The notes under the pieces are model-generated. The model was not told the origin of the DNA and did not search any database. It saw only the letters and a list, made by a program, of their open reading frames with translations. From Perognathus longimembris pacificus (taxonomy: Eukaryota > Chordata > Mammalia > Rodentia > Heteromyidae): a stretch of 64,000 bases of DNA. The DNA lies in NCBI RefSeq assembly GCF_023159225.1, contig NC_063176.1, positions 4,662,963 to 4,726,962 of the forward strand, in the 5' to 3' direction. Positions 59,023 to 64,000 of the stretch are shown here, piece by piece. Within the stretch, counting starts at the first letter, position 1; every line of letters starts with the position of its first letter. Made by a program: the position numbers and the translations under genes.

Positions 59023-62000
59023 ACATGCACACGTGGATGCCAGTAGTGGAGCTTGAACTCTGAGCCTTGTGCCCTTGACTGGCTGTTTTGCTCAAAGCTG
59101 GTGTTCTACCATTTGAGCCACACCTCCATGTCTAGCTTCTTGCTTATTATCTAGAATTCAGAGTCTCAAAGACTTTCCTGCTCACCTTGGCTTTGAACCA
59201 GGATTTTGGCTTTGAACCAAGATCTTCAGATCTTGGCCGCTGGGGTAGCTATGATTTGTCATCTCCAGATGTTAAAAGATACGATAGTATCTTTTATAAT
59301 TTGGAAATTCTCCCAAATTATGGAAAGAGAAATATAGAATTCTGAAGCATTGCAAATACAAATGCAGTACAAGTCAACCACTTTTTCCTGAACATTTACA
59401 ATAGCTGAAGTAAAGCATTAATAGCTCCAAAATAAAATAATTCCTTAGATATCATGTCGGGTTCAGTAGAATTATAGTGATTATAACCGAAGCCAAGTTA
59501 AAAACCAGGTCTAGTAATTAACTCAAAGAGGTGACGTTAACAACCAATAAATTATGAACAAAGACTCTAGGAAAATTAATTTCTACAATCATTGCCCTTT
59601 ATCACTGTATGAGACTTCAGTGTTCTTCCAGAAATGAGGGCATGAGTATACCCCAGCATACTTACACAAAAATGCGTAAGAGAGTCTTTTTATGTCATGT
59701 TACATGTCATCTTCTTAATAAAATGGTCAATGAAGTATATTTTTTAAAGCATTACTCTAATAACTCTTGGAAATACTTGATTTTTATGCCTTTGAAGGTT
59801 TTTTTTTCCTTCTATTTTTTTAAAAATTATTATTCTGTGCCTATCCTGGCTTGAACTCAGGGCCTGGACACTGTTCCTGAGCTTTTGCACTCCAGGTTAG
59901 CCCTCTAGCACTTTGAACCACAGCTCCGCTTCCAGTGTGGAGGTGGTTAATTGGAGATAAGAGTCTTATGGACTTTCTTGCCTAGTCTTGCATCAAACCA
60001 CAATCCTCAGATCTCGGCCTCCAAAGTAGCTAGGCTTACAGTCGTCAGCCAACTGTGCCTGATAGCCTTAGAGTTTTGAAACCCTCCTTTTAAGGGTGTT
60101 TTCTGTTGTTCTTTTGTAACCCAAAAAGCACTTTCATCACAGGAAATGGAAGACTTTGTCCAGAGCTCTGGCGACGAGGGCGTTGTGGTGTTTTCTCTGG
60201 GGTCAATGGTCAGTAACGTGACAGAAGAGAGGGCCAATGTGATTGCATCGGCGCTAGCACAGATCCCGCAAAAGGTAAGGCATCAGTGTCCTCTTCTAAA
60301 CACTAAAAGATTTGAGTACAGAAATAAATCGTTGGATTGATTCTAGTGATATAGCTCCTATAACAAGCAAGCACGAGGATCTAAACTCAAACATAGTACT
60401 GTCAAAAAATGGTAAAAAACCAAGTGTTATAATATCTTACTACACATATACTCTACTGTTGACCCACACTGCAGCCTTTTTTCCTATTTTTTAAAATATA
60501 ATTTTATTGTTATTATTAACAGAGGAGTCACTATAACATAAGTCAAAAAATGAGTATAATTGTTTTCAGATTATATCACCCCTTCCTTCAGTTTTTACTA
60601 TTTTGAGATAAAGCATCTTGCCCTGGCCTTTTTCTAGATTAATATACACATAGTTTATGCTTTCCACTGGATCTCTCAGGTAGAATGTGTCAGAATGTGA
60701 ATTTCTGTTTAATTGGAATTCTCATCAATTATGTAGAAACTTTGACTTCTCAGTTTAAAAAGGGGTATTTTCTGTAACAACAGGTTGTATGGAAATTTCA
60801 TGGCAAGAAACCAGACACCTTAGGATCCAACACTTGGTTGTACAAGTGGATTCCCCAGAATGATCTTCTTGGTAAGAGTCTGGAAAGTAAACAGTGAAAT
60901 GCATGAGAAACATCTACATAGGAAGGTAATAGTAATAGTTCAACAGGAAACAAGTTCACTGACTACTATTTCAAATTTGTAAACATAATGTGTATGTTTC
61001 CCTAATACCAAGAAAGTAAAAGAATAAATTTACAAACATTCTCACTTTAGTGTGTATAATTATGTTCTCTATAAGCAAAATTGAAAGATGTTTAAGGTAT
61101 AATTGCCTCTTCCAGAATTTTTCAGGCAGTTCTTTGATTGTCTCTCTGTTTTCTTTTCTTAAAGCTTTCCTTGTTCTTCCTTTGGTGCATCTTAGCCACC
61201 ACGAAAATATGACATTTTCTCTTGTATTACCAGAGACTGCCCTTTCCATTGAGACTAACACAAAAACATTGTCATGATTCATCATGACAATGTGTCATCA
61301 TTCCTGGGTTTTCTGTTATTTCAGCACTTCATGGTGTTGACTTCTGCTGTCTGGGACACCCTTGTATCAGAACTGGTGATATGGGCTGGGAATATGGCCT
61401 AGTGGTAAAGTGCCCACCTTGTATACATGAAGCCCTGGGTTCGATTCCTCAGCACCACATATATATAAAGCTGGAAGTGGCACTGTGGCTCAAGTGGCAG
61501 AGTGCTAGCTTTGAGCAAAAAGAAGCCAGGCACAGTGCTCAGGCCCTGAGTTCAAGCCCCAGGACTGGCAACAAAAACAAACAAAACTGTGTCACCAGAA
61601 TTGGTGATATCATTATATCGGTGGGGTAAAATGTTCTGCCATGATCCCCAAATCACTTTTTATGAATGAGTACAAGCTGCCTCTTTTCACAAATTGTCCC
61701 TTTCATTTTCCTGCTGTTGACAATCTTCTTTGCTTTGCTCAATGCTCAAGTCGCACCATTGATCTACTAGGAAAGCTGTAGGTAATGACTCAGTGGACTT
61801 AAGTGCTGCTCATAAGATTGAAAGCAATTGCAATGCAATTTCAGGGCCATAATGATTTACAGAACACTGTCCCCTGTAAGGTCTCACCATACTCATTTCT
61901 CACTTAGGTCATAAGACTTCTAATAAATACTTTTGATGAAATTCACCTAATCGTAGGTCATCCAAAAACCAAGGCTTTCATCACTCACGGTGGGACCAAC

Positions 62001-62176
62001 GGTGTCTACGAGGCCATCTACCATGGCGTTCCCATGGTGGGCATTCCTCTGTTTGCAGATCAGCCTGACAACATTGTTCGCTTGGTGGCCAAAGGAGCAG
62101 CTGTCAGGCTGAACTTCCACACAATGACCAAGTCAGACCTTCTCAACGCCTTGGAGGCAGTTATTTATGACCCTTT
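54462..62176 (+). CDS. UGT2B: Gene D: UGT2B-like UDP-glucuronosyltransferase, exons 1-5 (exon 6 outside window)
   Basis: The exons are 54462-55185, 56032-56180, 60143-60274, 60784-60871 and 61957-62176, open through 437 codons. The reading frame is open upstream to 54327, but the ATG at 54462 ([10 protein letters not shown]) aligns with B and C. His35 (MEYSHW) and Asp152 (VLADA), the NVT sequon, HGG and FADQPDN are present. Exon 1 lacks the WINEW block of B and C and has SGLSQEPFW instead, so this is the most diverged member. Exon 3 differs from gene C at only 4 positions. Odd changes are NTWLYKW (Trp for Arg or Gln) in exon 4 and YDP plus TT at the exon 5 border, where the others have TC for Ser. 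Other copies have a 1.8-2.7 kb intron 5, so exon 6 is expected near or past the right edge. Confidence 0.93.
56032..56180 (+). CDS. UGT2B: Gene D exon 2
   Basis: The 149-nt exon encodes [20 protein letters not shown] through [13 protein letters not shown], with donor gtaaat. Confidence 0.95.
56292..56378 (-). repeat. Composite SINE, partial
   Basis: Only the B1-like arm remains, ending cctgagccaccaacacctag. Confidence 0.65.
56520..56590 (+). repeat. (TTCC)n microsatellite
   Basis: About 12 TTCC units followed by TTTC-rich sequence, at the tail end of an inverted SINE. Confidence 0.95.
56598..56815 (-). repeat. Composite SINE
   Basis: An inverted copy in intron 2 of gene D. Confidence 0.7.
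56855..57566 (+). pseudogene. MYNN: Decayed retrocopy of MYNN (myoneurin) zinc-finger region and C-terminus
   Basis: Conceptual pieces match the C2H2 fingers and tail of myoneurin, a BTB/zinc-finger nuclear protein: [29 protein letters not shown], then VCNTCGK, a link HTGEK, and CGNSYMEI followed by NKHKTK. The end resembles the MYNN C-terminus ([12 protein letters not shown], then LQLY and TGA at 57564). The pieces fall in several frames with stops, so it is dead. They follow one another without introns, and an A-rich stretch lies at 57639-57662, which suggests a processed, 5'-truncated copy. It sits in intron 2 of gene D in sense orientation. The family assignment rests on recall of MYNN. 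Confidence 0.72.
57663..58985 (+). other. Intron 2 of gene D, unique part
   Basis: AT-rich sequence with no gene or clear repeat that I can support. Confidence 0.4.
58990..59022 (+). repeat. (GT)n microsatellite
   Basis: About 15 GT units next to an inverted SINE. Confidence 0.95.
59036..59262 (-). repeat. Composite SINE
   Basis: An inverted copy with a short internal duplication of ggctttgaaccaa. Confidence 0.65.
59836..60064 (-). repeat. Composite SINE
   Basis: An inverted copy ending about 80 bp before exon 3 of gene D. Confidence 0.7.
60143..60274 (+). CDS. UGT2B: Gene D exon 3
   Basis: The 132-nt exon encodes [13 protein letters not shown] through SALAQIPQK, with sequon NVT and donor gtaagg. 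Confidence 0.95.
60496..60600 (-). mobile_element. L1 3'-end fragment
   Basis: Inverted fragment (attttattgttattattaac and aatgagtataattgttttc) in intron 3 of gene D. Confidence 0.5.
60784..60871 (+). CDS. UGT2B: Gene D exon 4
   Basis: The 88-nt exon encodes [16 protein letters not shown], then [14 protein letters not shown]. The Trp in NTW is unique among the four copies. Confidence 0.94.
61383..61588 (+). repeat. ID-dimer SINE
   Basis: A forward copy flanked by near-identical cagaactggtgatat and cagaattggtgatat, in intron 4 of gene D. Confidence 0.85.
61957..62176 (+). CDS. UGT2B: Gene D exon 5
   Basis: The 220-nt exon encodes [15 protein letters not shown] and [15 protein letters not shown]. 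It ends YDP plus TT before a strong gtaagt donor, so the split codon will not be Ser as in A-C. Confidence 0.94.
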
Positions 62177-62335
62177 GTAAGTATGCCTGTATTCATTAGA
62201 AAGGAGAATTGATAAAGGAATTCTTGCTATGAATGTGTACGGATTTCACCCCTTTTGGAAGGAAGTTTATTTTGAAAAAAAAATTGAATATCACTATTCT
62301 GTGAAATCTTTTATTTTCAATAAAAGAGCCATTTT

Positions 62336-62523
62336 TTCCCCCCAATCCTACGGCTTGAATTCGGAGTCTGGCCATTGTCCCTGAGCTTCTCAAGGCTAGC
62401 ACTCCACCACTTGAGCAACAGGGCCACTTCTGACCTCTTCTGTTTATGTGGTACTGAAGATGTGAACCCAGGGCTTCATGCATGCTAGGCAAGCACCCTA
62501 CCACTAAGCCATATTCCCAGCCC
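62336..62523 (-). repeat. ID-dimer SINE
   Basis: An inverted copy with a shortened right arm, in intron 5 of gene D. Confidence 0.8.
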
Positions 62524-62831
62524 AAGAATATCAGCTGTCTTTGATATCATAGTTTAATTGGAGAATCAATGAAATAATATCTAAGTATGCTTAAAAAACA
62601 GTTAGAGGCAAATACTCACTTTCATGAGGATGATACTTTTAAATATGAATTTAAATATAAATTTTAATGTATACAAAATTATGACAAATTTCTACATTAA
62701 TAAATATATTTCAATTTTATACCTAACACTTCTGAAACTACAAACACCCTTTTGCTCAGATATTCACTTATTAACAATTTACATCGATTTAAATAATGAC
62801 ATACAAACAATGAAATTGACGAGAAACCTGC

Positions 62832-63058
62832 TGGGGACTGGTGGCCCAAGCCTGTAATCCTAGCAACTCAGGAGGCTGAGATCTGAGGATCCCGGCTCAA
62901 CAGAGCTCAGGAAAGGAAAGTCCATGAAACTTTTACCTGAAATTAACCACCTGAAAACCAGAAGTGGCACTGTGGCTCAGAGAACAAGAGTGCTAGCCTT
63001 GAGCATAGAAGCTCAGCAAAGCAACCAGGTCCTAAGTTCAAGCCCCAAGACTGACCAC
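62832..63058 (+). repeat. Composite SINE
   Basis: A forward copy with aagcctgtaatcctagcaac. Confidence 0.75.
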
Positions 63059-63165
63059 TGTGTGTATGTGTGTGTGTGGGGGGTGTGTGTGTGTATTCAT
63101 ATATATTATATATGTGTTTGTGTGTATGTATGTATATGCATATATGTATGTGTATATATATCAGA
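63059..63165 (+). repeat. (TG)n/(TATG)n microsatellite
   Basis: An alternating purine-pyrimidine tract grown from the SINE tail. Confidence 0.9.
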
Positions 63166-63467
63166 AAGTTATTTACTGCAGATTGCATACATTTATTACA
63201 ATTTGAGTATAGTAAAATACATAATTTAATTCAATGACCTTTTGTCACATATAAAAGGTGACAAGACTTTACAACAATTTCTCATGTTTAGGGTTGCTGT
63301 CTGAAATGGACAAGAAAAGTACCTTGACCATTGACATTTATGTGAAATGCTCCATATGAGATAAAATCAAGCCTTATGATGTTGGAGGGAAGAATAGGAG
63401 AGAAAAGGAAGACAGTAACTTATATCCTGAAAAGAAGTTAAGCAGTAGCTTCAATGTATAACAGTAA

Positions 63468-63668
63468 GCCAGGCTCTGGGGGGCTCATGGCTGTAATCCT
63501 AGTCACTCAGGAAATTGAGATCTGAGGATCTCAGTTCAAAAGTAGTCTGGGCAGCATGGCTCCAATTAACCACCAAAAAGCCAGAAGTGGCGCTGTGGCT
63601 CAAATGATGAAGTGCTAATGTTGAGTAAAAATAATGTAGAGATACTGCCTAGACCTTGAGTTCAAGAC
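63468..63668 (+). repeat. Composite SINE
   Basis: A forward copy whose tail leads into the GGA tract. Confidence 0.7.
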
Positions 63669-63856
63669 CGAGGAGGGAGGAGGGAGGAGGGAGGAGGGAG
63701 GAGGGAGGAGGGAGGAGGGAGGAGGAGGAGGGAGGAAGGAGGAGGGAGGAAGGAGGAGGGAGGAGGAGGAAGAGGAGGAGGAGGAGGAGGAGGAGGAGGA
63801 GGAGGAGGAGGAGGAGGAGGAGGAGGAGGAGGAGGAGGAGGAGGAGGAGGAGGAGA
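63669..63856 (+). repeat. (GGA)n/(GGAGGGA)n polypurine tract
   Basis: About 190 bp of pure purine. It first has GGAGGGA units, then some 27 GGA units. The long Arg or Pro ORFs over it are artefacts. Confidence 0.95.
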
Positions 63857-64000
63857 TATATATATCATGCTAGAGACTGGGCAAGAGTCCAGTTATAGTT
63901 GAAAATGTTTCCAGCTCTGAGCATTTAAAATTTTTCTCTCCAGGAAAACAATTGACTTCATTTTCTGATTGTCATGAAAAATCAATGGATATTTTGAGCA

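Noticed and set aside
63656..63898. Arg/Gly-rich and poly-Pro ORFs, also at 48156-48466
   Set aside because: They are translations of GGA and GGGA microsatellites.

Overview
The window is mammalian, almost certainly rodent, nuclear DNA. It is AT-rich and intron-dominated, with many ID-type (BC1-like) tRNA-derived dimeric SINEs, a second SINE with a B1-like left arm, and several L1 insertions. The ID dimer resembles those I recall from geomyoid rodents (kangaroo rats, pocket mice); this lineage call is inference. The genes form a head-to-tail array of four UDP-glucuronosyltransferase family 2B (UGT2B-like) genes, all on the + strand, here called A to D. Layout: gene A lacks exons 1-2 (off the left edge) and has exons 3-6 at 1066-7304. 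Gene B is complete (12081-22685, six exons, 530 aa). Gene C is complete (25611-44164, six exons, 530 aa), with intron 2 enlarged by a near full-length but dead L1. Gene D has exons 1-5 (54462-62176); exon 6 should lie just past the right edge. Exon lengths of 724, 149, 132, 88, 220 and about 280 nt are kept in every gene, with GT/AG junctions and matching phases. Each exon 1 (B, C, D) encodes a signal peptide, catalytic His35 and Asp152. Exons 4-6 encode the UDP-glucuronic-acid site, a C-terminal membrane anchor and a KKxx ER-retrieval tail. HNF1-like sites sit 67-97 bp before each start codon, which fits liver and gut expression. Between and inside the genes: an L1 5' end at the left edge; a 42-bp orphan copy of an exon-2 splice junction (8239-8280); one clear solo LTR and one probable LTR in gene B; a decayed UGT exon 4 between C and D (47841-47926); a twin-primed L1 nested in an older L1 (50985-52920); a decayed copy of the zinc-finger gene MYNN in intron 2 of D (about 56855-57566); many microsatellites; and an unrecognised 122-codon minus-strand ORF (49887-50255). 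Together the genes would encode ER-lumen enzymes that conjugate glucuronic acid to steroids, bile acids and xenobiotics. Their evolution is dominated by tandem duplication, gene conversion (exon 6 is nearly identical in A, B and C) and retrotransposition. I found no CRISPR array, rRNA, functional tRNA gene or clearly novel molecular system.
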